Positions 1-14,037 of a stretch of 64,000 nucleotides of DNA are shown in pieces. The DNA comes from Methylobacterium sp. NEAU K. Lineage in GTDB: Bacteria; Pseudomonadota; Alphaproteobacteria; Rhizobiales; Beijerinckiaceae. The stretch is from assembly GCF_030700285.1 (NCBI RefSeq), contig NZ_JAUYZJ010000002.1, positions 124,001 to 188,000 of the forward strand, read 5' to 3'. The translations under genes and the position numbers were made by a program. The number at the start of each line of letters is the position of its first letter. Position 1 is the first letter of the stretch. The notes beneath the pieces were generated by a model, which saw only the letters and a program-made list of their open reading frames with translations, made no database searches and had not been told where the DNA came from.

Positions 1-43
1 CGAAGCCGTGTCCGGCCTCGCAGACGAGACTGTACCGGATCAT
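1..43 (-). CDS. DUF1178 family protein, N-terminal fragment
   Basis: Reading the minus strand from an ATG at 43 gives MIRYSLVCEAGHGF, which runs off the window edge. This resembles the usual start of DUF1178 proteins, small proteins of unknown function whose N-terminus carries a Cys-x-x-x-His element. It begins 8 bases after the stop of the upstream amidase gene, so it is probably the third gene of a glutaredoxin-amidase-DUF1178 operon. Only 14 residues are visible, so the family call rests on the N-terminus and the gene context. Confidence 0.6.
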   Translation of the reverse strand, partial: MIRYSLVCEAGHGF

Positions 44-51
44 GAGCCTGC

Positions 52-909
52 TTACTGTGCAGCCGGGACTTGCCGGTCGATACGCTCGACCGTGAATGGA
101 CGTCCGTGCTGGAGCGCCGGGATACGCGCCCTGGCATCGGCGACCTGTGCGAGGTCGATCTCCGCCAGGATCACACCGGGCTCGGACCCGCCCGCATCGG
201 CCAGCACCCGGCCCCAGGGGTCGACGATCAGGGAATGGCCGAAGGTCTCGCGCCCGTCCTCGTGCACGCCGCCCTGGGCCGCCGAGATCACGAACGCACC
301 GGTCTCGATCGCGCGCGCCCGCTGGAGCACATGCCAATGCGCTTCGCCGGTCTGGCGCGTGAAGCAGGCGGGCGCGGTGAGCACCTCGGCACCCGCCTCG
401 GCGAGGGCCCGGTACAGCGCCGGAAAGCGAATATCGTAGCAGATCGTCAGGCCGAGAATGGCCCAGGGCGTGGCCGCCAGAACCGCACAGGCGCCTCCCG
501 TGTAGGTCGCCGATTCCCGCCAGCGCTCGCCGCTCGGCAGATCGACATCGAACAGGTGGAGCTTGTCGTAGGACGCGAGGATCTCGCCGTCGGCACCGAT
601 CAGGTAGGCACGGTTGGCGAACTTGTCTCCAGAACGTACGGCGATCGAGCCGATGTGTATCATCGATCCGCTCTCGCGGGCGGCCTGCCGCAGGGCCGCG
701 AGGGTCGGATCCCGCTCCTCGACGGTGACGTGCTCGAAGAGCGGTTCCCGATTCCGCTCGACCAGAGATGTCATCTCGGGGGTCTGAACGTAGTCTGCAC
801 CGCGGGCCGCCGCCTCGCGGATGCCGGCCACGGCCGCGTCGCGATTGGCGCCCGGGTCGCGGCCCGAGCGCATCTGCACGCATGCCGCGGTGAATCGCCT
901 CTCAGGCAT
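52..909 (-). CDS. Carbon-nitrogen hydrolase (nitrilase superfamily, Nit2-like amidase)
   Basis: A 285-residue member of the nitrilase superfamily, which hydrolyses C-N bonds of amides. The catalytic Glu-Lys-Cys triad is visible: Glu in the QTPEM segment, Lys in YDKLHLFD, and Cys in LTICYDIRFP. The size and the KLHLFDV and CYDIRFP signatures fit the Nit1/Nit2 branch (omega-amidase or deaminated-glutathione amidase); the exact substrate cannot be read from sequence. The frame is open further upstream, but the start MPERRFTAACVQM at 909 gives the usual family N-terminus. It overlaps the end of the glutaredoxin gene by 8 bases, which suggests translational coupling and a cytoplasmic, thiol-linked role. 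Confidence 0.85.
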   Translation of the reverse strand: MPERRFTAACVQMRSGRDPGANRDAAVAGIREAAARGADYVQTPEMTSLVERNREPLFEHVTVEERDPTLAALRQAARESGSMIHIGSIAVRSGDKFANRAYLIGADGEILASYDKLHLFDVDLPSGERWRESATYTGGACAVLAATPWAILGLTICYDIRFPALYRALAEAGAEVLTAPACFTRQTGEAHWHVLQRARAIETGAFVISAAQGGVHEDGRETFGHSLIVDPWGRVLADAGGSEPGVILAEIDLAQVADARARIPALQHGRPFTVERIDRQVPAAQ

Positions 910-1171
910 TGGCCTTGTCCGCCAGCAGCGCGTCGAGTCTGTCGGCCCGGTCGAGTGCGTAGAGATCGTCGCACCCTCCGACGTGGGTGGTGCCGACGAA
1001 GATCTGCGGAACGCTGGTGCGGCCACCCGCACGTTCGATCATCGCGGCCCGCGCGCCTTGCGTCCGCTCCACGTCGATCTCCTGGAAGGCGGCGCCCTTC
1101 TCTTTCAGCAGGCTCTTTGCCGCCGAGCAATAGGGGCACCAAGCCGTGGTATAGATCGTGACCGACTGCAT
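902..1171 (-). CDS. grxC: Glutaredoxin 3
   Basis: An 89-residue glutaredoxin, the full length for the GrxC class. It reduces protein disulfides and mixed disulfides using glutathione in the cytoplasm. The dithiol active site CPYC is at residues 12-15, preceded by the beta strand VTIYTTAW. The cis-proline segment TSVPQIFVG and the glutathione-binding GGCDDLYAL segment follow. It is the first gene of a minus-strand unit with the amidase at 52-909, which overlaps it by 8 bases. Confidence 0.93.
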   Translation of the reverse strand: MQSVTIYTTAWCPYCSAAKSLLKEKGAAFQEIDVERTQGARAAMIERAGGRTSVPQIFVGTTHVGGCDDLYALDRADRLDALLADKANA

Positions 1172-1323
1172 GACGTTCGTCGTCTCGCGCGTGAAGTCCG
1201 CCCATATAGGGGCTCGCGAGACGAATTGCCTATGCCTACGCGGTCACAGGCGGGCCGGCCCCGGCGGTAGCCCGGTCCGCGCTGCTTCGTCGGAACGGGT
1301 GATCGACCGCTCCGATCGGACTG

Positions 1324-1680
1324 TCAGGCGGCCATCAGCTTCTCGACCTCGTTGACGAGTTCGCGCAGATGGAATGGCTTCGACAGGACCTTCGCGTCCT
1401 TGGGAGCCTTGGAATCCGGATTGAGTGCCACCGCGGCGAACCCGGTGATGAACATCACCTTGATGTCCGGGTCGAGCTCGGTGGCGCGCCGAGCCAGCTC
1501 GATCCCGTCCATCTCCGGCATCACGATATCGGTCAGCAACAGCTCGAACGGCTCCTCGCGCAGCCGGTTGTAGGCCGAGAGGCCGTTGTCGAAGGACAGA
1601 ACGTCGTAACCTGCGTTCTGCAGCGCCTTGGCCAGAAACCGGCGCATGTCGTTGTCGTCTTCCGCCAGTAGGATTTTCAT
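1324..1680 (-). CDS. cpdR: Single-domain response regulator CpdR
   Basis: A 118-residue stand-alone receiver domain with no output domain. The acidic pocket EDD is at residues 7-9, the phospho-acceptor Asp51 lies in LLLTDIVMPEMDG, the switch Thr is in FITGF, and the conserved Lys is in SKPFH. The length, Asp51 and the MPEMDGIELARRA segment match CpdR of alphaproteobacteria. In Caulobacter, unphosphorylated CpdR delivers substrates such as CtrA to the polar ClpXP protease. It is divergent from an N-formylglutamate amidohydrolase gene. About 60 bases upstream on its own strand lies CTAACA-N5-TTTACC (1750 to 1734), a weak match to a CtrA site. Confidence 0.9.
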   Translation of the reverse strand: MKILLAEDDNDMRRFLAKALQNAGYDVLSFDNGLSAYNRLREEPFELLLTDIVMPEMDGIELARRATELDPDIKVMFITGFAAVALNPDSKAPKDAKVLSKPFHLRELVNEVEKLMAA

Positions 1681-1888
1681 CGGCCGTTTCCGAGCCCTTG
1701 AGTCGAAATGTTGATCCCATAAAGGGACGCGATGGTAAACAAGGTGTTAGGATTGGAGCGCGCAGCCGGCGCCGCGCGTCCCAACGACGGAGCATAAGCC
1801 GCCGGCACCGGAGTGGACAGGCGGCCGTTCGCGCACCACAGTGCGCGTCCGCCGCGCTCGTTCAACCGCCGGGGTGTCCACGCAACCG

Positions 1889-2791
1889 ATGACCGCCCCC
1901 GAAACGGTACTGCCAGACGCCTTCGGTTTCGCTCCGGCCTTCGCGGTCGACGAACCTGCGACGCACACACTGCCTTTCGTCTTCAATACCGGTCATTCCG
2001 GGGCCGTCTACCCCCCCGAGTTCGTCGCCGCGTCGCGATTGGATGCTTTGACCCTGCGCCGATCGGAGGACGCGTATGTCGATCGGCTATTCGCCCCGGT
2101 GGTGGAACTCGGCGCCCCGCTCTTGCGCGCCCACTTTCCGCGCGCATTCCTGGACGTGAATCGCGAACCCTTCGAGCTCGACCCACGCATGTTCGACGGG
2201 CGGCTGCCGCCCTTCGCCAATACCCGGTCGATGCGGGTCGCCGGTGGCCTAGGGACGGTGCCGCGCGTCGTGGCGGACGGACAGGAGATCTACGCACGGC
2301 GGCTGCCGGTCAGCGAGGCGACGGCCCGGATCGAGGCTCTTTACAAGCCCTATCACCGGGCGCTGCGCGGCCTGATCCAGCGCACGGCGCGCAGCCACGG
2401 CCACTGCGTCCTGATCGATTGCCACTCGATGCCGTCATCGAGCCTGGGGCGTGACGCGGAATTCAAAGCCGATATGGTCCTCGGCGACCGCTACGGCACT
2501 GCGTGCGCCCCCTGCCTCATCGACGGTTTCGAAGCGGCCTTGCGGGCGCGGGGTTTTCGCGTGGTGCGTAACAAGCCCTACGCTGGCGGCTTCATCACCG
2601 AGCATTACGGCGAGCCCAATCTCGGACGTCACGCACTGCAGATCGAGGTCAACCGGGCGCTCTACATGAACGAGGCGAGCCTCGCGGTAACGCCGGACTT
2701 CCCGAGTCTGGTGAAGGCCCTGCGTGCCGTGATCGCCACCGTCGCGGCTGATCTGGGCGATCTCACGCCGCGTCGGATGGCCGCCGAATAG
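1889..2791 (+). CDS. N-formylglutamate amidohydrolase
   Basis: About 300 residues of the FGase family (HutG type), which releases formate and glutamate from N-formylglutamate at the end of one histidine degradation route. Family signatures are FNTGHSG near the N-terminus, the DVNREPFEL segment, the metal-binding IDCHSMPS motif, and the VNRALYMNE segment. No hut genes are nearby, so it may act on other formylated amino acids; this is inference. The ATG at 1889 (MTAPETVLPD) is chosen because upstream codons add only Arg-rich non-conserved sequence. It is divergent from cpdR. Confidence 0.85.
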   Translation: MTAPETVLPDAFGFAPAFAVDEPATHTLPFVFNTGHSGAVYPPEFVAASRLDALTLRRSEDAYVDRLFAPVVELGAPLLRAHFPRAFLDVNREPFELDPRMFDGRLPPFANTRSMRVAGGLGTVPRVVADGQEIYARRLPVSEATARIEALYKPYHRALRGLIQRTARSHGHCVLIDCHSMPSSSLGRDAEFKADMVLGDRYGTACAPCLIDGFEAALRARGFRVVRNKPYAGGFITEHYGEPNLGRHALQIEVNRALYMNEASLAVTPDFPSLVKALRAVIATVAADLGDLTPRRMAAE

Positions 2792-2900
2792 GGACGATGC
2801 CGAAGCGGGATCGGGCTTAGATGTCCCTTTCGAGACCTCAGAGGGGGCGCGTCCGCTCCGCAGCGGCGCTTTCCATTCCGGCGAATGATCCCGCTGTCTG

Positions 2901-2933
2901 AAAAGAAAAAAGGCCACTCCCGAAGGAGCGGCC
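2901..2933 (-). terminator. Rho-independent terminator of galU
   Basis: Read on the minus strand, GGCCGCTCC-TTCG-GGAGTGGCC (2933 to 2912) forms a 9-bp stem with one G-U pair, closed by a C(UUCG)G tetraloop. TTTTTTCTTTT follows down to 2901. This is a textbook intrinsic terminator, about 160 bases beyond the galU stop codon. Confidence 0.9.
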
Positions 2934-2967
2934 CGAAGTCTAGGGAGGAAACGCCCAAGAAGGGCAA

Positions 2968-2994
2968 CGAGATCGCGACGCCATCGCGATCTCG
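2968..2994. repeat. 11-bp inverted repeat in the galU 3' region
   Basis: CGAGATCGCGA at 2968-2978 and TCGCGATCTCG at 2984-2994 are perfect inverted arms around a 5-base loop. It lies between the galU stop and the galU terminator, next to a smaller GCCC-AAGAA-GGGC hairpin (2953-2965) and a CTGCAC/GTGCAG hairpin (3016-3036). The whole 3093-2901 stretch would be a highly folded minus-strand 3' untranslated region or a separate small RNA. Confidence 0.6.
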
Positions 2995-3093
2995 CAACGC
3001 ACAAAATAAAGTGCGCTGCACAAGAAGCAAGTGCAGAATCCTCGCGGCCTCCGCTATGAATGCATGGCTCGGGCGCGTTGCGCGCAGGCACCG

Positions 3094-3960
3094 TCAGTCG
3101 TCCCTGAGCAGCTTTGCGATCTCGGCTTTCAAAGGGCCGGCGAGGTCCGGCCGCTCGAGGGCATAGGCGAGGTTGGCAGTGAGGAAGCCGATCTTGGAGC
3201 CGGTATCGTAGGTTCGACCTTCGTAGCGCATGCCGAAGAAATCCTGCGTCGCCATCAGCTCGATCATGGCGTCGGTCAGCTGGATCTCTCCACCTGCGCC
3301 CTTCTTCCCGTGCTCCAGGATCGCGAAGATCTCGGGCTGGAGAATGTAGCGGCCGGAGATGATGAAATTCGATGGTGCCGTACCCTGCTTCGGTTTCTCG
3401 ACCATGCCAGTGATCTCGAAGGACTGGCCGTATGTCTCCCCGGTGCTGACGATGCCGTATTGATGCGTTTCATCGGGCGCCACCTCCTCGACGGCGATGA
3501 TGTTGCCGCCGTGACGCTCGTAGGTCGCCAGCATTTGCTGCATGCACCCGCGGCTCAGCATGTCCGGCAAGAGCACCGCGAAGGGCTCATCGCCCACGAT
3601 CTCGCGGGCGCACCAGACCGCGTGCCCGAGCCCGAGAGGCGCCTGCTGGCGGGTGAAGCTGGTCTGGCCGGCCTTGGGCAAGTCGCGCTTCAGCTCCTCG
3701 AAGGCGGCCGTCTTGCCGCGCTCCTGAAGGGTGTGGTCGAGCTCGAAGGCGATGTCGAAATGGTCCTCTATCACAGCCTTGCCACGTCCGGTCACGAAAA
3801 TGAAATGCTCGATGCCGGCCTCGCGCGCCTCGTCGACGACGTGCTGCACCACCGGCCGATCCACGACCGTGAGCATCTCCTTGGGAACCGCCTTGGTCGC
3901 GGGCAGGAATCGCGTGCCCAGGCCCGCGACGGGCAGGACGGCCTTGCGGATCGGTTTCAT
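3094..3960 (-). CDS. galU: UTP--glucose-1-phosphate uridylyltransferase
   Basis: A 288-residue GalU that makes UDP-glucose from UTP and glucose-1-phosphate in the cytoplasm, feeding exopolysaccharide, lipopolysaccharide and osmolyte synthesis. The nucleotide-binding loop [20 protein letters not shown] is at the N-terminus. The VLLPDML segment and the MVEKPK segment are typical of the family. The ATG at 3960 is preferred to the TTG immediately before it. It is followed by a strong intrinsic terminator and is divergent from a galE remnant, consistent with an ancestral UDP-sugar locus. Confidence 0.94.
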   Translation of the reverse strand: MKPIRKAVLPVAGLGTRFLPATKAVPKEMLTVVDRPVVQHVVDEAREAGIEHFIFVTGRGKAVIEDHFDIAFELDHTLQERGKTAAFEELKRDLPKAGQTSFTRQQAPLGLGHAVWCAREIVGDEPFAVLLPDMLSRGCMQQMLATYERHGGNIIAVEEVAPDETHQYGIVSTGETYGQSFEITGMVEKPKQGTAPSNFIISGRYILQPEIFAILEHGKKGAGGEIQLTDAMIELMATQDFFGMRYEGRTYDTGSKIGFLTANLAYALERPDLAGPLKAEIAKLLRDD

Positions 3961-4238
3961 CAAGCGGCAACCCCAGGGACTGAATGGAACGGCATGGTCA
4001 ACGGTTCAGGCAGTGAGATAGCCTAACGCGATGCGTCGCAAGGCCTCTACGTCGATCGTATGAAGCAGAGTGCCGTAAATATACCGTCTGTGACCACCTG
4101 GAGTGGCCTTCGTCGAAACGGGATCCCACTCGGCGGTCGAGCGGGCGAGGACACAACGGTCGAGAGCCTTGCACTGTCGGAATCCAATCGGGCAAAGCTC
4201 TACACAGGCACCCTCGGAATGGCTTCGGAGCGAACGGC

Positions 4239-4465
4239 ATGCCGGTTCTGGTGACGGGGGGCTTGTGGTGATCGAGGTGGTCAAGCGGATCTCGGATTGC
4301 GACTTCGCGGTGCGCCTTTACCCGATCCGGGCCGGCAACTCGGCCCGGATCGTGGCCGAGGCGAGCCGCATCCGGGCGCCGCTCGGCTGGAAGCCCCGCC
4401 TCGACGCCATCGTCGCTCAGGCCCTCGCCTGGGAGGACAAGCTCGCAACCCGCAACAGGATCTGA
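4239..4465 (+). pseudogene. galE: UDP-glucose 4-epimerase galE, internally deleted remnant
   Basis: ATG at 4239 reads MPVLVTGG, the beginning of the GalE Rossmann fold, and then hits a stop at 4269-4271 (LW*). From about 4262, one frame over, the sequence reads VVIEVVKRISDCDF and later IRAPLGWKPR and AIVAQALAWE, ending at 4465, which is the GalE C-terminus. About 255 residues of a normal ~330-residue protein, including the catalytic Ser/Tyr-x-x-x-Lys region, are absent. The join near 4260-4263 is also out of frame, so no epimerase can be made. The lytic transglycosylase gene starts 4 bases after the remnant's stop codon, as expected if galE once led that transcript. Confidence 0.85.
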
Positions 4466-4469
4466 CGCG

Positions 4470-5675
4470 ATGGTGTCCCGCAGGGCGATCCTCGCGTCCG
4501 CTGTCGGCTTGCTCCCAGCCGTATCGCGGGCCGCGCAGACGCCCGGGACGGACGGCGCGTTCCAGGCGTTCATCGCCGCCCTGCGTCCCGATGCGGCAGC
4601 CCGGGGCGTATCGGCGGAGACCTTCGATGCGGCGTTCCGCGGCATCACGACGCCCGATGCCAGCGTCCTGGCCAGAACCCGTCGACAGGGCGAGTTCGTG
4701 CGGCCGGTCTGGGACTACCTCGTCGGGACCGTCTCCGCGGGACGGATCGCCCGCGGGCGCGCCCGCGCGGTGGCACTCACGCAGACGTTGAAGGCGATCG
4801 AGGCCCGCTACGGGGTACCGGAACCGATCGTCCTGGCGTTCTGGGGGATCGAATCGGACTTCGGCGCGAGCGCCGGGGGCATCCCGACGATTCGGGCGCT
4901 GGCGACCCTCGCGGCGGCCCGGCACCGAGGGACCTTGTTCCGTGACGAGCTTCTCGCCGCCCTGACGATCCTGCAGCGCGGCGACATCGCGGCGAACCGC
5001 ATGAGCGGCAGCTGGGCGGGTGCCATGGGCCAGGTGCAGTTCCTGCCCTCCACCTACCTGGCACATGCTGTCGATTTCGACGGGGACGGGCGGAGGGACA
5101 TCTGGCTCAGCGACGCGGATTCCATTGCCTCCATCGCGTCGTACCTGAAAGATCTCGGCTGGGATCCGGCGCTGTCCTGGGGCTATGAGGTGCGCCTGCC
5201 CGGGGATTTCGATCTGGCGCGCTATTCCGGCGACCTCGCGGAATTCGCGGAACGCGGCTTGCGCCGCGCGGATGGCAAGCCGTTCCCCGCACGGGGGCGC
5301 GCCAGCCTGTTCCTGCCCGGCGGCCTGGGTGCCCCGGCCTTCCTGATCACCGACAATTTCGAGGTGATCCGTGGCTACAACACCTCGGATTCCTACGCGC
5401 TGGCGGTGGGGCATCTCGCCGACCGGCTGGGTGGCGGTCCCAGCCTCGCGGCACCCTGGCCCACGGCAGCGCGCCTCGACGGGTCGGGACTGCGGGCACT
5501 CCAGACGGGCCTCGCGGCAGCCGGCTTCTACGACGGGCCCACCGACGGCCGCGCAGGGCCGAAACTGCGCGACGCGGTGCGTCGCTATCAGGTCAGCGCG
5601 GGCCTACCGGCCGACGGCTACGCGACACCGGCGCTTCTGGCCCAAATCGAAGGGCGATCCATGCCCCGGCGGTGA
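4470..5675 (+). CDS. Membrane/periplasmic lytic murein transglycosylase (MltB-like, SLT_2 plus PG-binding domain)
   Basis: A 401-residue periplasmic enzyme that cleaves the glycan strand of peptidoglycan, forming 1,6-anhydro-muropeptides. The N-terminus MVSRRAILASAVG with a twin arginine and hydrophobic stretch looks like an export signal, possibly Tat. The SLT_2 catalytic domain spans roughly residues 30-320; the catalytic Glu128 is in FWGIESDFG, and GQVQFLPSTYL and DFDGDGRRDIW are further MltB signatures. Residues about 335-395 form a PG_binding_1 domain. It starts 4 bases after the galE remnant, so loss of galE may have altered its promoter or translation. Confidence 0.88.
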   Translation: MVSRRAILASAVGLLPAVSRAAQTPGTDGAFQAFIAALRPDAAARGVSAETFDAAFRGITTPDASVLARTRRQGEFVRPVWDYLVGTVSAGRIARGRARAVALTQTLKAIEARYGVPEPIVLAFWGIESDFGASAGGIPTIRALATLAAARHRGTLFRDELLAALTILQRGDIAANRMSGSWAGAMGQVQFLPSTYLAHAVDFDGDGRRDIWLSDADSIASIASYLKDLGWDPALSWGYEVRLPGDFDLARYSGDLAEFAERGLRRADGKPFPARGRASLFLPGGLGAPAFLITDNFEVIRGYNTSDSYALAVGHLADRLGGGPSLAAPWPTAARLDGSGLRALQTGLAAAGFYDGPTDGRAGPKLRDAVRRYQVSAGLPADGYATPALLAQIEGRSMPRR

Positions 5676-5773
5676 GGATTCTCGCGACCCGGAGGGCCGG
5701 TTTAGACGTTGGTGCCGCGCTCCCTTATATTGCGCCTGTTCCGACCGGGCTCCGGTCGGCGTAGGAATGCGTG

Positions 5774-7213
5774 ATGCACATGAGAGTCGCTGTCTGGCAT
5801 CGCACGACCCGCCCGGGCCTCCTTGGGCTGGCGGCGATGCTCTGCCTGGCGGGCTCGTGCTTGCTCTACGGTGCACCCGCCAGGGCGCAATGGGGCGACA
5901 GCTACCAGCAATCCGGAAACGGCACCAATTACGAGGCGCCCCCGCGCCGGCGTTCGCGCGATGCCTATTACCGGGACGACGGCACCTATGGTCGCCAGCC
6001 CCGCTACGCGCCGCCCCAGGAGGCGCCGCGGCAATTCTACTGGCCTTGGGAGGATAGGCCTCAGCCGGTCGCTCCTGCTCCGGAGCGAACCTACCGGGCG
6101 CCGCGCCCGCGCAGCAATTACGGGACCGCCGAGACACAGCGGCCCGCGCCCGCCGTGAAGCGCCACGCGAGACCCGCCCGGGCTCCGGCACCGCCGAAGC
6201 CCACCATCGCCAAGACCGCCCCGAACGTTCAGATCGCGGTATTCGGCGATTCGCTGGCGGACCACCTCGCTCGCGGCCTCGACGATGTCTTCGAGGACAA
6301 TGCCGACGTGGCCGTGGTCGACCGGGCCAAGGGCGATAGCGGCCTCGTCCGCAAAGACGTGATCGACTGGGCCAAGACGGCCGAGGATTATCTGCAGGGC
6401 AATCCGAAGGTCCGCTATGCGCTGGTCATGCTCGGCGTGAACGACCGGCAGCCGATCCGGGAGGGCGACGAAACGGTCGATCCGCTCACCGATCGCTGGC
6501 GGTCCCTGTACCGGGCCCGGGTCGACGCCCTTGTGAAGGTGTTCGCCGACCGCAAGGTGCCGCTGGTCTGGGTCGGCCTGCCGCCGGTGCAGAGCGAGGC
6601 GCTGAGCCGGGACCTTGCCAGCATCAACGACCTCGTCCGGGACAGCGTGACGAAGGCCGGCGCGACCTATGTCGACATCTGGCCGGGCTTCGTGGACGAC
6701 CGCGACCGCTACGCCGCTTCGGGTCCGGATCCCGAGGGTCAGATGGCTAAGCTCCGCACGTCCGACGGCATCCACTTCACGAAGGCGGGCGACCGCAAGC
6801 TGGCGCATTTCGCCGATGTCGAGCTGAAGCGTCTGATGGGCACGGCCGCGCCTGCGCTGCCGGAGCAGCCCCCCACAGCGACCCTGGGGCCCGCGACGCC
6901 CCCTTCGACATCCGGTCCGAGCCTCGATGGCTCCGGGCAGCAGCCCACCGACACGGCGGCGATCGACCGCCAGATCACCGCGATGCTGCCGAGCCTGCCG
7001 GAACCGCCGGGTGTCCCGGCGCTGCCGGTAAAGCCCGCGGCCGGACCGGTCGTGCCGCTGATCCGCGCCGAGGTCTCGCCGGGTGGAACGCTGCTGAGCG
7101 CCCGGCCGCGCGATTCCGACAACCTCGGCACGGTGGAGCGGACGCTGGTGCGCGGCAACGCGCCGCTGCCACAGCCCGGCCGCGCCGACGATTTCCGCTG
7201 GCCGCCAGGCTGA
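5774..7213 (+). CDS. DUF459 SGNH-hydrolase family periplasmic protein
   Basis: A ~479-residue exported protein. Residues 1-40 form a signal peptide (LLGLAAMLCLAGSCLLYGAPARAQ). Residues about 40-150 are Pro/Arg-rich linker. The SGNH fold follows: FGDSLADHLARG (block I nucleophile Ser), MLGVNDRQ (block III Asn) and DGIHFTKAGDRKL (block V Asp and His). All catalytic residues are present, so it is likely an active esterase or acetyl transferase on envelope polymers; the substrate is unknown. The C-terminal ~120 residues are Pro/Ala-rich. GTG at 5771 and ATG at 5774 are both possible starts, with TAGGAA just upstream. Confidence 0.8.
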   Translation: MHMRVAVWHRTTRPGLLGLAAMLCLAGSCLLYGAPARAQWGDSYQQSGNGTNYEAPPRRRSRDAYYRDDGTYGRQPRYAPPQEAPRQFYWPWEDRPQPVAPAPERTYRAPRPRSNYGTAETQRPAPAVKRHARPARAPAPPKPTIAKTAPNVQIAVFGDSLADHLARGLDDVFEDNADVAVVDRAKGDSGLVRKDVIDWAKTAEDYLQGNPKVRYALVMLGVNDRQPIREGDETVDPLTDRWRSLYRARVDALVKVFADRKVPLVWVGLPPVQSEALSRDLASINDLVRDSVTKAGATYVDIWPGFVDDRDRYAASGPDPEGQMAKLRTSDGIHFTKAGDRKLAHFADVELKRLMGTAAPALPEQPPTATLGPATPPSTSGPSLDGSGQQPTDTAAIDRQITAMLPSLPEPPGVPALPVKPAAGPVVPLIRAEVSPGGTLLSARPRDSDNLGTVERTLVRGNAPLPQPGRADDFRWPPG

Positions 7214-7244
7214 GGGCGGGCGGCCCGCGCGGTCCGGTAAACCG

Positions 7245-8678
<1,434 letters not shown>

Positions 8679-8779
8679 CGATCAACCCTTGAGGCCTGCA
8701 GATCGACCGATCCTGCCGCCTATTGAACCGTCACCCCCAGATCTGCGCCCGTATCGGTCGGGCGCCGATCCTCGGAACA

Positions 8780-13495
<4,716 letters not shown>

Positions 13496-14037
13496 GCTTC
13501 GTCTCGTCCTTCTCTCGATCCCCTCCGCCGCCGGCAAGCACGCGAGCATGTTCTGTGCCCGCGAGCCGTCGCCGCCCGGCGCCCCGACCCGATGTCGCAG
13601 GCGGTCCGGCCGGTCCCCATGAGAGGACGCGTCCGCCGACCTTCGTTCATCGAGAACCCGGACCGCTCAAGGAGCGGTGCGCTGGCGCGGTCGCGACCGT
13701 CTGCCGGATTTCTCGCCCGCACGCGAGACGGCGACGGCCGGCATGCACGGCCGATGGGACAGTTGTGCTGTCCTAAGTCGCGAAATTGCCAGATTGAAAC
13801 GGTTTCAGCAAGGGATCGCCAGGGCTGCAGGCGCGGCGTCTTCGACGCGGGCGACGCGCGTGAGGACGAGACCCTCCGCAATCTCGCCCGAATCGGGCTG
13901 TCTACCGCCGGGGCCGAGCACAAGCGGCATGCGGGGCAACGACCTCGCCGGCATGGTCGAGGTCCGGGCGAACCGGCCCGGACCATGCCGGAACCGGATA
14001 CTCTGCCGGGTCTCCAAAACGGGAACGCACCAGAGTG
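13496..14037. other. Intergenic region between gltB and the secreted-protein gene
   Basis: This 540-base stretch separates two divergent genes. I see no credible gene: the open frames on either strand are Arg/Pro-rich and have no family resemblance. It presumably holds the gltB promoter (minus) and the promoter of the gene at 14038. The only distinctive element is the palindrome at 13795-13807. Confidence 0.6.
13795..13807. promoter_or_regulatory. Palindromic operator-like site TGAAAC-G-GTTTCA
   Basis: A perfect 6+1+6 inverted repeat sits in a locally AT-richer stretch (around CGAAATTGCCAGATTG). It is 300 bases upstream of gltB and 230 bases upstream of the gene at 14038. The form resembles LacI-family operators, but no such regulator is in the window. 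Its function is not established. Confidence 0.35.

Noticed and set aside
2940..3060. A phasin-type gene behind a PhaR-like dyad on the minus strand
   Set aside because: The short frame starting near 2983 ends after 14 codons, so no phasin is encoded; only the dyad-like GTGCAGCGCAC remains.
4006..4284. A 92-codon minus-strand frame between galU and the galE remnant with four cysteines
   Set aside because: It runs antisense through the galE N-terminal scar, has no ribosome site and no family likeness. It is best seen as part of the galU/galE promoter region.
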